IMG/VR virus record: IMGVR_UViG_3300034102_001304 | Location: 1-27,596 of that record | Source of the DNA: a virus | Strand: one strand, 5' to 3' | Length of the DNA stretch: 27,596 bases | Part shown: positions 7,632 to 13,970 of the stretch, piece by piece | Numbering within the stretch: position 1 is the first letter of the stretch | How the letters are laid out: each line of letters begins with the position of its first letter | Program-made: the position numbers and the translations under genes | Notes under the pieces: generated by a model | The model's database searches: none | The model's input: the letters and a program-made list of their open reading frames with translations, nothing else | Told to the model about the DNA's origin: nothing

Positions 7632-7714
7632 TGGTATCTCCTTCTGGTTGAATTGTCGGGCGCGGCCCGAGTTGAAAGCACGCCGGCTGGCGCGTTACAG
7701 CGGGGGCACTGCAT
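7457..7714 (-). CDS. NrdR/Ogr-like zinc-ribbon protein
   Basis: 85 aa from ATG 7714 (MQCPRCNAPAGVLSTR), chosen because zinc-ribbon proteins of this type begin directly with MxCPxC; an ATG at 7729 is also in frame. The first ~40 residues contain CPRC and a later Cys followed by HRF (RRRYQCYNNHRFSTTEQL), the layout of the NrdR N-terminal zinc ribbon and small phage regulators. The C-terminal half is Ser/Thr/Pro-rich and probably disordered. A role in nucleic-acid binding or transcription control is inferred from the family. It shares about 175 bases with a membrane-protein frame and overlaps the upstream gene by 20 bases. Confidence 0.7.
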   Translation of the reverse strand: MQCPRCNAPAGVLSTRAAPDNSTRRRYQCYNNHRFSTTEQLAVSVDRSTKPSAATVTPSPTTETDGRGSTEPLPSVSGYWRWLTG

Positions 7715-7826
7715 ACAACGGCACCGCATTGCATCCGAGGTCTACCCAGTACTGCATCTCTTCGCGGCGCCGAGTGAGCAAGATGCAAACATTGCTCTCA
7801 AGGATCATCCAACCGATGTGCGTCAT
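7695..7826 (-). CDS. Very small phage protein with VPLYAVPP ending
   Basis: 43 aa from ATG 7826, which overlaps the upstream micro-gene stop by four bases (ATGA). The C-terminal motif RREEMQYWVDLGCNAVPLYA is like the '...PLYA.P' ending of many short phage proteins. The frame is open further upstream, but that part overlaps two other genes and has no supporting start. Function unknown. Confidence 0.5.
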   Translation of the reverse strand: MTHIGWMILESNVCILLTRRREEMQYWVDLGCNAVPLYAVPPL

Positions 7827-7927
7827 GCCAACCACGCAATCAGCGCCACTAGGGCGACGATCCAGACGGCCGCAAACAGGCTCTGGCGGGCCGCAGCCTT
7901 GCAGAAGTACTCTTCTCTGTCTTTCAT
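7823..7927 (-). CDS. 34-aa single-TM micropeptide
   Basis: A short frame fills the gap between the transporter gene and the next small gene: ATG 7927 overlaps the transporter stop as ATGA, and its own TGA (7823-7825) overlaps the next ATG in the same way. The product begins MKDREEYFCKAAARQS and continues with a 17-residue hydrophobic helix (LFAAVWIVALVALIAWL). A charged N-terminus with one C-terminal membrane helix suggests a tail-anchored micropeptide, perhaps a lysis regulator. Perfect placement in the overlap chain is the main support. Confidence 0.7.
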   Translation of the reverse strand: MKDREEYFCKAAARQSLFAAVWIVALVALIAWLA

Positions 7928-8397
7928 GTCTTGCTCCGGTTGAAAATCCAAGTCCAAATAGCGCCGCCGGCAATCTTTGCCAAGAACTGCGCCAATACGA
8001 TTTGAGGCATCAGCGCCCCAAATGCCAAGGTCGGGAAGATCAACGAGTCTACGGCTGCGCCTGCCACGTTAGACCCGTTTGCCCGGTACATCCAAGATCC
8101 GCGCAACCGCGTAAACGTCGCCCAGTCGACAAGCGCAGCGGCGCTGAACGCACATGCGCTTGCCACTGCAATCTTGCCGGCAGCAGGGTTCAGCGCATAC
8201 GTCAGCAGCCCGGTCAATGCGATCAGCGCCGCCATCTGCCAAGGCTTGATGCGGACATGCAACCAGTCACGCATGGTCAGGTCAAGACCAATCAACACAA
8301 AAGCATTGACTGGCGTCACGCTTGGGCCAAACGTTGCCACGGACAAATTTGCCAAAATCATGGCGGCGGCGTAAACCAAAACGGCAGTTGCGATCAT
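7924..8397 (-). CDS. VUT/YhhQ-family queuosine-precursor (7-deazapurine) transporter
   Basis: 157 aa, strongly hydrophobic, with about five membrane helices: residues ~1-20, 28-42, 52-70, 76-95 and 110-150. The motifs VNAFVLIGLDLTMRDWLH, ALNPAAGKIAVASACAF and the GSNVAGAAVDSLIFP segment are what I expect of the VUT (DUF165/PF02592) family. Its member YhhQ imports preQ0/preQ1, precursors of queuosine and of 7-deazaguanine DNA marks. It is shorter than the usual ~220 aa, mainly at the N-terminus, as phage versions can be. ATG 8397 overlaps the stop of the DpdA-like gene by four bases. That coupling supports a supply role for the DNA-modifying enzyme upstream. Confidence 0.82.
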   Translation of the reverse strand: MIATAVLVYAAAMILANLSVATFGPSVTPVNAFVLIGLDLTMRDWLHVRIKPWQMAALIALTGLLTYALNPAAGKIAVASACAFSAAALVDWATFTRLRGSWMYRANGSNVAGAAVDSLIFPTLAFGALMPQIVLAQFLAKIAGGAIWTWIFNRSKT

Positions 8398-9107
8398 AGA
8401 AATGTGTACCTTGTTGCTGCGTTGTGAGATTCAATTCGCGCTCGCATGACTGCGGCGCGGGCTTCTTTGGTCGGTGGCAAATAGTTTCCCTTCTTCCAAT
8501 GCTGGTCTATCCCCACGTTTCTACCTATGTTCGTTGAGTCGGCGCTCGACAGCGGCAACAGAGTGAACACCCTAGGGTTGAGCATCCGCAACCCGTGCAG
8601 CTTGACCAAAGGCTCCCCGTCCGGCGTACAAACAACGCGCATCGCCTTGTCCATGCGCGCCCACCATGTCGGCGTTCCCGGCGTTGCGTACTCGCCGGAA
8701 CTACCCAAACAGATGCGCGGGTAGAACGCTGCCAACCGCTCCAGCCGGTCAAGCGATTCGTGCATGTGCCACACCGGTGCCGCAAACCAATACGGCAACG
8801 GACATTCCAGAAGTAACGCATCGTTGGCAAGTTCGCTGCCGTCAATGACATCTGGAATGATCGCAAAATCGCACGATGGAATGCGACGGCACATCTCGGC
8901 CCAAACGTAGTACTCGCGCCAGTCCGTTATTGGCTTGCCACTGCGCCAGGCCGAAAACGCGCCGTTGTCAATCGCAAACGATTGGCAGACTTCGACAGCC
9001 AACCCCAAAGGTTGCGTGTCGCAAAACGACACAAAAGCGTGCCCCCCCGTTATGGCATGGCGGGCCACCGTTTGCGGATTGATCGGTAGCCCGTGGTAAT
9101 GGATCAC
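8394..9107 (-). CDS. dpdA: DpdA-like tRNA-guanine-transglycosylase homologue (7-deazaguanine DNA modification)
   Basis: 237 aa from GTG 9107, which overlaps the upstream stop as GTGA and gives the family-like start IHYHGLPINP; an ATG at 9149 is a weaker alternative. Visible TGT/DpdA features: AIDNGAFSAW (Asp47, matching the first catalytic Asp region), DFAIIPDVIDG (80-90), a GSSGEY loop (135-140, like the substrate-binding Gly loop), KLHGLRM (169-175) and SSADSTN (Asp190, candidate nucleophile). TGTs swap guanine in tRNA. DpdA proteins do this in DNA, inserting preQ0-type 7-deazaguanines that protect phage DNA from restriction. The downstream overlapping gene is a VUT transporter, and no local preQ0 biosynthesis genes are seen, so precursor salvage is inferred. 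A 7-G run lies within codons 20-22. Confidence 0.82.
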   Translation of the reverse strand: MIHYHGLPINPQTVARHAITGGHAFVSFCDTQPLGLAVEVCQSFAIDNGAFSAWRSGKPITDWREYYVWAEMCRRIPSCDFAIIPDVIDGSELANDALLLECPLPYWFAAPVWHMHESLDRLERLAAFYPRICLGSSGEYATPGTPTWWARMDKAMRVVCTPDGEPLVKLHGLRMLNPRVFTLLPLSSADSTNIGRNVGIDQHWKKGNYLPPTKEARAAVMRARIESHNAATRYTFL

Positions 9108-9301
9108 GTTTTCGACCGTTCTGGCCAGTTGTCTGGCCTTGGATACCACTTGACGTCATCGGTTGATTCCCTGGCGCTGTACCGCGCTATCCAGTACTCG
9201 TTGTCGCTGTCTAGGCAAGTCCACGACCAGTACTCGCCGTTCCACCAGCGCACCTTGTGCTCGCCGGTGGGCCACCATCCGATGCTTGGCGGTTTTCTCA
9301 T
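9104..9301 (-). CDS. Small tryptophan-rich protein
   Basis: 65 aa containing nine tryptophans (for example GWWP at 8-11, RWWNGEYWSW at 18-27). ATG 9301 and the stop at 9104 both make four-base overlaps with neighbours, the latter with the GTG of the DpdA-like gene. The compact aromatic N-terminal half may be a small beta-sheet binding domain. I do not know its function. Tight coupling to the DpdA-like gene makes a shared role possible but unproven. Confidence 0.55.
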   Translation of the reverse strand: MRKPPSIGWWPTGEHKVRWWNGEYWSWTCLDSDNEYWIARYSARESTDDVKWYPRPDNWPERSKT

Positions 9302-9489
9302 GCCGCCATCGCCCCGCGCAAGATCAAAATGCGCTCGCGCTCAAGGCGCAGGACGCAGTACCGCTGGTGCAGGCGCAGCAGGATGGTGATGCGGTTGGCC
9401 CCGGCCTGCTCCTCTTGCAGCAGCTTCAGCACTTCCTCTTCAGACAGTTTCGTCAGCACCTCGTGCATGCTTCTCCAAGTCAGCTTCAT
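9298..9489 (-). CDS. Small helical phage protein
   Basis: 63 aa. Two predicted amphipathic helices (MHEVLTKLSEEEVLKLLQEE and a basic second helix, about residues 35-58, RLHQRYCVLRLERERILIL) form a helical hairpin like other short phage proteins that follow SNF2 helicase genes. ATG 9489 overlaps the helicase stop by four bases. Function unknown; a partner or regulator of the helicase is possible from position. Confidence 0.6.
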   Translation of the reverse strand: MKLTWRSMHEVLTKLSEEEVLKLLQEEQAGANRITILLRLHQRYCVLRLERERILILRGAMAA

Positions 9490-10748
9490 TTCAACTCCTC
9501 TATGGCTATGTCAGAAATCGTTCGCTTGTCGCGCAGTGCGCGCCAAATCTTCTCATCGACCGTCTTGTCGGTGATCATCAGGTAGACCCAAACCGGATGC
9601 GCCTGGCCGCTGCGGTGCAGCCGGCCTATGGTCTGCTCGTACAGTTCCAGCGACCAGGGCAGCGACAGGAACACCACCTTGCAGCCGCCGTACTGTAGGT
9701 TCAGCCCGTGGCCTGCGCTCTTGGGGTGAACCAGTAGCAGTTCAACCAGACCCGCGTTCCACCGCTCGATGACGTTGTCGTCGTCCAGCGTCTGCGCGTG
9801 CGGGTAGCGCCGCTTCAGTTCAGCCAACTCGGCCTTGAAGTTGTACGCGATCAGCGTGTTGGCGCGTTGATTCTCGGCCAGCAGATCGTCCAGCGCGTCG
9901 AACTTGTGGGGTGACATCCACTGCGGCGCGCCATCGGCGTAGACGAACCCTGAGGCCATCTGCTGGAGCTTGCCCGTCACCACGCCAGCGTTGACCGCGA
10001 TGGCGCGGGCGTCGGGAAACTCCAGCACCATGTCCTTCTTCATCTGCTTGTACTTGGCCAAGTCCATCGAGCAGCGCACCTCGACCACGTTCAGGTCTGG
10101 CAGCGTGTAGGACTCCAACAGGAACGTGGACGGCTTGATGCGCTCCATCACCTGCGCCAACGATCCAGCGCGTGGCGCCCACTGATTGAATTCCTTGTTG
10201 ACCAGCATGAAGTACTGCTGCTGGAAGGCGCCCTTGGTGCGGCCCAGCAGCGCCGGGTCGATGATCTTGCACTGGCCAAAGACATCCTTCAGACCGTTGC
10301 TGGTGAACGACCCGGTCAGGCCCCAGCGGATGTTGACCTCGCGCAAAAACTTCTCCAACAGCTTGAACCGCTGGCCGCTTGGGTTCTTCAGCCTGGTCAA
10401 CTCATCGAACACCACGCCGTCAAACCCGCCCGAGGGCAGGTTCTCGTAGTTGGTTACCACCACCTGCACGTCGGCCCGCAGCGCAGCGGCGCGCTGCTTG
10501 GCCGTGCCCACGGCGATGGCCATCGTGATCTCTGGCGCCCACTTCGCCTTCTCTTCTAGCCAGACATGTTCAGCCACGCGCTTAGGCGCCAGCACGAGGA
10601 ACCGACTGGCGTGGCCATCGCGCAGCATCTCGCGCATGGCGGTTAGCGTGATAGCTGTCTTGCCCGCGCCGACCGGCGCGAGGATCATCGCGCGGTCATG
10701 CTCGTACAGGAAGTCAGCCGCAATGGATTGATACGAACGTAGCAACAT
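9486..10748 (-). CDS. SNF2-family DNA helicase/translocase
   Basis: 420 aa. Helicase motifs in order: Walker A APVGAGKT (residues 24-31), motif Ia region FLVLAPKRV, Walker B GVVFDELTRLKN (DELT in place of DEAH), motif III LTGSFTSN, motif V HPKSAGHGLNLQ and motif VI QTIGRLHRSGQ. This is the SNF2-like SF2 ATPase core without extra domains, the usual short phage form. These proteins move along double-stranded DNA, and phage versions are thought to act in replication, recombination or transcription switching. ATG 10748 lies within the end of the VRR-NUC gene (35-base overlap). SNF2 and VRR-NUC genes are commonly adjacent in phages, so the two products probably cooperate in DNA processing. Confidence 0.93.
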   Translation of the reverse strand: MLLRSYQSIAADFLYEHDRAMILAPVGAGKTAITLTAMREMLRDGHASRFLVLAPKRVAEHVWLEEKAKWAPEITMAIAVGTAKQRAAALRADVQVVVTNYENLPSGGFDGVVFDELTRLKNPSGQRFKLLEKFLREVNIRWGLTGSFTSNGLKDVFGQCKIIDPALLGRTKGAFQQQYFMLVNKEFNQWAPRAGSLAQVMERIKPSTFLLESYTLPDLNVVEVRCSMDLAKYKQMKKDMVLEFPDARAIAVNAGVVTGKLQQMASGFVYADGAPQWMSPHKFDALDDLLAENQRANTLIAYNFKAELAELKRRYPHAQTLDDDNVIERWNAGLVELLLVHPKSAGHGLNLQYGGCKVVFLSLPWSLELYEQTIGRLHRSGQAHPVWVYLMITDKTVDEKIWRALRDKRTISDIAIEELK

Positions 10749-10992
10749 CTTCTTTATTCCAAAGTACTGTGTAGTTTTGGCCTAGCGCGGCCATGTCGGA
10801 CGAAAAGACCTGCTGCAACGCCGACAGACGCCCGCCCTTGACCTTAAGCTCAACAAACCAGACGCGCCCGCCAGGTAGCACGACCAAGCGGTCGGCCACG
10901 CCTGCGCGGCCTGGCGAGACGAACTTGTACGCCTTGCCGCCGGCCTTCTCGACCAGACGGACAAGGTGCCGCTCGACATCAACTTCCCTCAT
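10714..10992 (-). CDS. VRR-NUC domain nuclease
   Basis: 92 aa from ATG 10992; a longer frame begins at a TTG (11016) and is less likely. The sequence shows the complete small VRR-NUC fold (PF08774): an N-terminal helix (REVDVERHLVRLVEKAGG), KFVSPGRAGVADRLVVLPGG carrying the catalytic Asp, then VWFVELKVKGGRLSALQQ with the ExK motif. These PD-(D/E)XK enzymes cleave branched or structured DNA, such as Holliday junctions. It lies directly before the SNF2 helicase, a known phage pairing, and overlaps the PP-loop gene upstream by 14 bases. Confidence 0.92.
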   Translation of the reverse strand: MREVDVERHLVRLVEKAGGKAYKFVSPGRAGVADRLVVLPGGRVWFVELKVKGGRLSALQQVFSSDMAALGQNYTVLWNKEDVATFVSIHCG

Positions 10993-11734
10993 CGACGCAA
11001 TAAGTACAAGGTACAACCGTTGGCTCTTCTAGCGTCGTAGCAAAATCGCGCCAAGAGAACCGCCGCCCAAGACCTTTAACCGTCGTCAACTTAGCGTTGT
11101 CTTCCATCGCTATGGCGCGTGTGAACAGCAACGGGTAGGTGTCTTTCATCTGTGCTATTTCCGGTTTTGTAGACGCAGGGCAAAAAAAGCAAGAGGACTT
11201 TCCGGGTAACGGAAGACCGGCGCGCTCGATGGCCGCAATGCATTCGGGTCTTGACCACTCCCATTCGACCAAAGGGTAGTGGTAGAGGTATTTCCCGTCT
11301 TCAATTGGCGCTTTCATCCATCGGCGGCGCTCAGAAAATTCGTAGCCAATGAACTTGTTGACTTTGCCGCCGGCCTTCCACAACGCTTTCATGCCAGGCA
11401 AGTTGTTGACGTACTTCTCTTGCGGCGCAATCTTGAACTTCTGTGAGCACCCTTTGAACCCGTAGGCAAGACTTGGCAACATGTGCGCATCCAAGCAGTT
11501 TTGCTCCAGCGTCTGCACGGTCTGATTTCGTTTGACCTTGCGAACGATAGTGATGGGCGGCATTCCGTTAGCGGCCAAATACGGTTGCATCCGTTCGATG
11601 TGTTCGTAGGTGTGCGGGCGCTCCCCCCCCGTATCCGCAAACAAGATGTGGTCAAAGGGCGCTAGCCCACGTTCGATCCACCCGCACAAAATGGCGGTCG
11701 AGTCGGTGCCGCCTCCGAAAGAAAGGATGTTCAT
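10979..11734 (-). CDS. PP-loop ATPase, PAPS-reductase-like
   Basis: 251 aa. The N-terminal SFGGGTDSTA (residues 5-14) is a PP-loop, which binds ATP and adenylates or transfers sulfur in the PAPS reductase / N-type ATP pyrophosphatase superfamily. Further features are a GCSQKFKIAP motif with Cys96 (the 'C..xxKi.P' pattern of phage PAPS-reductase-like proteins), the CFFC pair (Cys182/185) and a C-terminal CTYC pair, which together could hold a metal or Fe-S cluster. Such stand-alone phage enzymes are of unknown substrate; sulfate assimilation, nucleotide or DNA modification have all been suggested. ATG 11734 overlaps the upstream stop as ATGA. An 8-G run spans codons 35-38. A link to the DpdA-like enzyme in the same operon is speculative. 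Confidence 0.8.
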   Translation of the reverse strand: MNILSFGGGTDSTAILCGWIERGLAPFDHILFADTGGERPHTYEHIERMQPYLAANGMPPITIVRKVKRNQTVQTLEQNCLDAHMLPSLAYGFKGCSQKFKIAPQEKYVNNLPGMKALWKAGGKVNKFIGYEFSERRRWMKAPIEDGKYLYHYPLVEWEWSRPECIAAIERAGLPLPGKSSCFFCPASTKPEIAQMKDTYPLLFTRAIAMEDNAKLTTVKGLGRRFSWRDFATTLEEPTVVPCTYCVDEGS

Positions 11735-12024
11735 TCAACTTCGGGCTCTGACGGGTTGAGACGCGCAACGCGGTCGGGCAGCGGGTGGTACAGCAAGATG
11801 TGGTCGCCAGAACCATAGGCCGCAAGAGTCCAATGGCTGTTCAACGCAAAGTACTGCTGGATGTAGTCCTCGGTCGAACCAAAAATTTTTGGAAAGCTGC
11901 GCTTGTGGGCTTTGATCTTGGTCGACTTGAGCGGCTTAAGGCCGGCAAAGAGATCGCGCATTGATTGCGCGTGGGCCTCTGTTACAGTGGCTGTCCCTCG
12001 CGGGGCGGTCTGGAAAGTGATCAT
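11731..12024 (-). CDS. First gene of leftward operon, unknown phage protein
   Basis: 97 aa from ATG 12024, preceded by an AGGAG ribosome binding site; the frame is open further upstream but that part lies in the promoter. The protein has a basic central segment (LKSTKIKAHKRSFPKIFG, about residues 30-47) followed by a compact domain ending DHILLYHPLPDRVA. It is the promoter-proximal gene of the 7 kb operon that also encodes the modification and lysis genes. Function unknown. Confidence 0.65.
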   Translation of the reverse strand: MITFQTAPRGTATVTEAHAQSMRDLFAGLKPLKSTKIKAHKRSFPKIFGSTEDYIQQYFALNSHWTLAAYGSGDHILLYHPLPDRVARLNPSEPEVE

Positions 12025-12045
12025 GTCTGCTCCTGTTGAGGCACA

Positions 12046-12058
12046 ACTGTAACACAGT
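12046..12058. repeat. Inverted repeat ACTGT-AAC-ACAGT, candidate operator
   Basis: A perfect 5-bp dyad with a 3-bp centre covers the -10 box of the leftward promoter. The half-site ACAGT recurs at 12093-12097 (inside the rightward -10) and 12121-12125, and TGTTACAGT occurs at 11980-11988. The position fits a repressor or activator operator, but no protein can be assigned. Confidence 0.4.
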
Positions 12059-12075
12059 AAAAAAGTTCTTGACAA
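12046..12075 (-). promoter_or_regulatory. Leftward sigma70-type promoter of the 12-5 kb operon
   Basis: On the minus strand, TTGTCA (12075-12070) is followed after 18 bases by TACAGT (12051-12046), with the AGGAG and ATG of the first gene just downstream. Both hexamers are reasonable sigma70 matches. The -35 box overlaps that of the opposing promoter by five bases, so the two promoters should compete for polymerase. Confidence 0.6.
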
Positions 12076-12097
12076 GTCTTTTTTCGTCCGCTACAGT
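12069..12097 (+). promoter_or_regulatory. Rightward sigma70-type promoter of the replication module
   Basis: TTGACA (12069-12074), a 17-base spacer and TACAGT (12092-12097) make the best-matching sigma70 promoter in the window. Transcription would start near 12104 and reach an AAGGAG ribosome binding site (12114-12119) ahead of GTG 12129. Confidence 0.75.
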
Positions 12098-12128
12098 TCA
12101 GGTTCCATCAACCAAGGAGTACAGTAAA

Positions 12129-12302
12129 GTGAAGATCACCCTAGACGACGCAGACATCAAAGACATCTTGACCTCGCACATCAAGAGGCGCTACGGCTCT
12201 CAATTCGAACTGGAGGAGTTGAGGGGCTACAGCTACACCACGACAGCGGTGTTTGCCGAGGTTCAGGAAAAAGAAGAGGCGCAAGATGACGACGCACTCT
12301 AA
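12129..12302 (+). CDS. Small protein leading the replication operon
   Basis: 57 aa from GTG 12129, placed 9 bases after an AAGGAG site; an ATG at 12036 lies upstream of the promoter and is rejected. The N-terminal half (KITLDDADIKDILTSHIKRR) looks like a small helical domain seen in other phage leader proteins, and the C-terminus is acidic (EKEEAQDDDAL). It overlaps the DUF2800 gene by 17 bases. Function unknown; coupled expression with the recombination nuclease is likely. Confidence 0.65.
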   Translation: MKITLDDADIKDILTSHIKRRYGSQFELEELRGYSYTTTAVFAEVQEKEEAQDDDAL

Positions 12303-13347
12303 GATCGTCGGCGGCTCGACCGCCAGCCGGGTCATCAACTGCCCTGGTTCCGTCGCCCTGACGGCCAAGATGCCGCCCCAGGCTGAGAGCAAGTACGCCG
12401 CCGAGGGTACGCTGCTGCACGATGTCATCGCGGCCATCATCGATGGTAAGACGCCTAAACAGATCAGCGAGGAACTGCACAACGACAAGATCATGCCGGC
12501 ACTGGCGCTGCTGGATCAGGTCGACCCTGACAAGACGATGGAGTTGATGGTCGAGGTGCGCGTCGATTTCGGCGACTTCATCCCCGGCGTCTTCGGGTCG
12601 GTCGATGTGCTGGGCAAGATCGGCAACCGCGCCGTCATCCTCGACTGGAAGTTCGGCGATGGCGTTATCGTTGAAGCCCAAGAAAACATGCAGTTGATGT
12701 TCTACGCTGCTGCAGCGCGTCGGTCCCAGCCGTGGGCCTTTGAAGGCGTGACCGAGGTCGAGTTGGTCATCATCCAGCCGCCGATGATCAAGCGCTGGGT
12801 CACCACTCGCGCCCGGATCAGTCGGTTCGAAGACCAACTGTTCGACGCGGTGCAGCAAGCGGTCCAACCCGACGCGGCGCTGAAGTCGGGCGAGCACTGC
12901 CGGTGGTGCACCGCCAAGCCAGTCTGTCCTATCTTGACCGGCGCAGTTGACCGCGCCATCAAGGTGCAGTTCGACGCGCTGGACAAGCAGCAGATCAGCA
13001 TCTACTTGCAGCAGGCCGACCTGCTCGACAGCTGGATTGCCGGCCTGCGCGAGTTGGCGCAGCGCGCACTAGACAACGGCCAGGTGATCCCCGGCTACAA
13101 GTTGGTCGCGAAACGCGGCACAAGAAAATGGTTGGACGAAGACAAGGCGCGGGTTGCCTTGATCGAGGCCGGCCTGAAAGACCCCGACGTGACAACGCTG
13201 GTCTCGCCAGCAGTGGCCGAAAAGAAGCTCAAAAAGCTTCCCGACGGTCTCACTGTCAGCGTGTCGTCGGGTAACACAATGGCACCGGATTCTGACCCCC
13301 GGCCCGCCATCCTCCAGCTGGGTCAGCTTTTGAAAAAGGTACTGTAA
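12286..13347 (+). CDS. DUF2800 protein, RecB/Cas4-like PD-(D/E)XK exonuclease
   Basis: 353 aa from ATG 12286. Features of the DUF2800 (PF10926) RecB-type nuclease: SRVINCPGS near the N-terminus (Cys19), EGTLLHDV (nuclease motif I His), GSVDVLG (Asp107) and ILDWKFG (Asp120/Lys122) forming the D...DxK core, then a second cysteine set CRWCTAKPVC (Cys205, 208, 214) that with Cys19 can hold a 4Fe-4S cluster as in Cas4/AddB. The likely role is 5' or 3' resection of DNA ends for phage recombination or replication. DUF2800 genes commonly precede a ~200-aa partner and a phage DNA polymerase, the same order as here. Confidence 0.87.
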   Translation: MTTHSKIVGGSTASRVINCPGSVALTAKMPPQAESKYAAEGTLLHDVIAAIIDGKTPKQISEELHNDKIMPALALLDQVDPDKTMELMVEVRVDFGDFIPGVFGSVDVLGKIGNRAVILDWKFGDGVIVEAQENMQLMFYAAAARRSQPWAFEGVTEVELVIIQPPMIKRWVTTRARISRFEDQLFDAVQQAVQPDAALKSGEHCRWCTAKPVCPILTGAVDRAIKVQFDALDKQQISIYLQQADLLDSWIAGLRELAQRALDNGQVIPGYKLVAKRGTRKWLDEDKARVALIEAGLKDPDVTTLVSPAVAEKKLKKLPDGLTVSVSSGNTMAPDSDPRPAILQLGQLLKKVL

Positions 13348-13970
13348 TGTCTAATCTCGTAGCGTTCAAATCAGCCGGCTTGCCGGCAGTCGCGTCCCTC
13401 GCCCAATCGTTGCGCGCCATCGCGCCGCGTGAGGCGCCTGGTGTGGCCATCCTCAAGATGGACCGCACCGGTCATTGGGTCTTTGGCAGCGATCAGGATG
13501 AGGCCGAGGCTGGCTCGACCTGGGCGGTCAATCCGTTCGCCTTTGTCCACGGCTGGATTGCGTGGGGCGATGGTGAAGTCCTTGGTGAAATGATGGCGTC
13601 GGTGTCCGAGCCGTTGCCGGAGCATGGCCCGGTGCCTGCCGGTGCGAAGAAAGGCTGGGAGCAGCAGGTCGGCATGTCGCTCAAGTGCCTGACCGGCGAA
13701 GACAAGGGTCTGGAGGTGCGTTATTCCAGCACCAGCGTCGGTGGTAAGCGCGGCGTCCAGACCATCGCAGTGGCCATCGCTGCGCAGGTCGAGGCTGACC
13801 CGAGCAAGCCGGTGCCGGTGATCGTGCTGAACAAGGAGTTCTACCAGCACAAGTCGTACGGCAAGATTTACACGCCGCTGTTCGATGTGCAGTCGTGGAT
13901 CGGCATGGAAGGCGAAGAAGAGGCGCCCTCCGATACGCCTGCCGAGCCAACACGCCGGCGTCGGGCGTGA
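13347..13970 (+). CDS. Putative ssDNA-binding / recombination partner protein
   Basis: 207 aa. ATG 13347 overlaps the DUF2800 stop by one base. The core appears beta-rich with aromatic residues (HWVFGSDQDE, FVHGWIAWGDGE, KSYGKIYTPLFDVQSW) and ends in an acidic then Arg-rich tail (EGEEEAPSD...RRRRA). Acidic tails and an aromatic beta core are typical of single-stranded-DNA-binding proteins. In several phages the gene between DUF2800 and DNA polymerase is an SSB-like protein (DUF2815 family in other hosts). I do not see a defined family motif, so the role is inferred from position and shape. Confidence 0.5.
   Translation: MSNLVAFKSAGLPAVASLAQSLRAIAPREAPGVAILKMDRTGHWVFGSDQDEAEAGSTWAVNPFAFVHGWIAWGDGEVLGEMMASVSEPLPEHGPVPAGAKKGWEQQVGMSLKCLTGEDKGLEVRYSSTSVGGKRGVQTIAVAIAAQVEADPSKPVPVIVLNKEFYQHKSYGKIYTPLFDVQSWIGMEGEEEAPSDTPAEPTRRRRA

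Noticed and set aside
9149-9149. ATG start giving a 251-aa DpdA-like protein
   Set aside because: It would overlap the Trp-rich gene by 46 bases; the GTG at 9107 gives the GTGA overlap and the expected N-terminus.
12181-12897. 238-aa minus-strand frame in the DUF2800 gene
   Set aside because: Antisense to a nuclease gene with its motifs in place; no ribosome site or neighbours in that direction.
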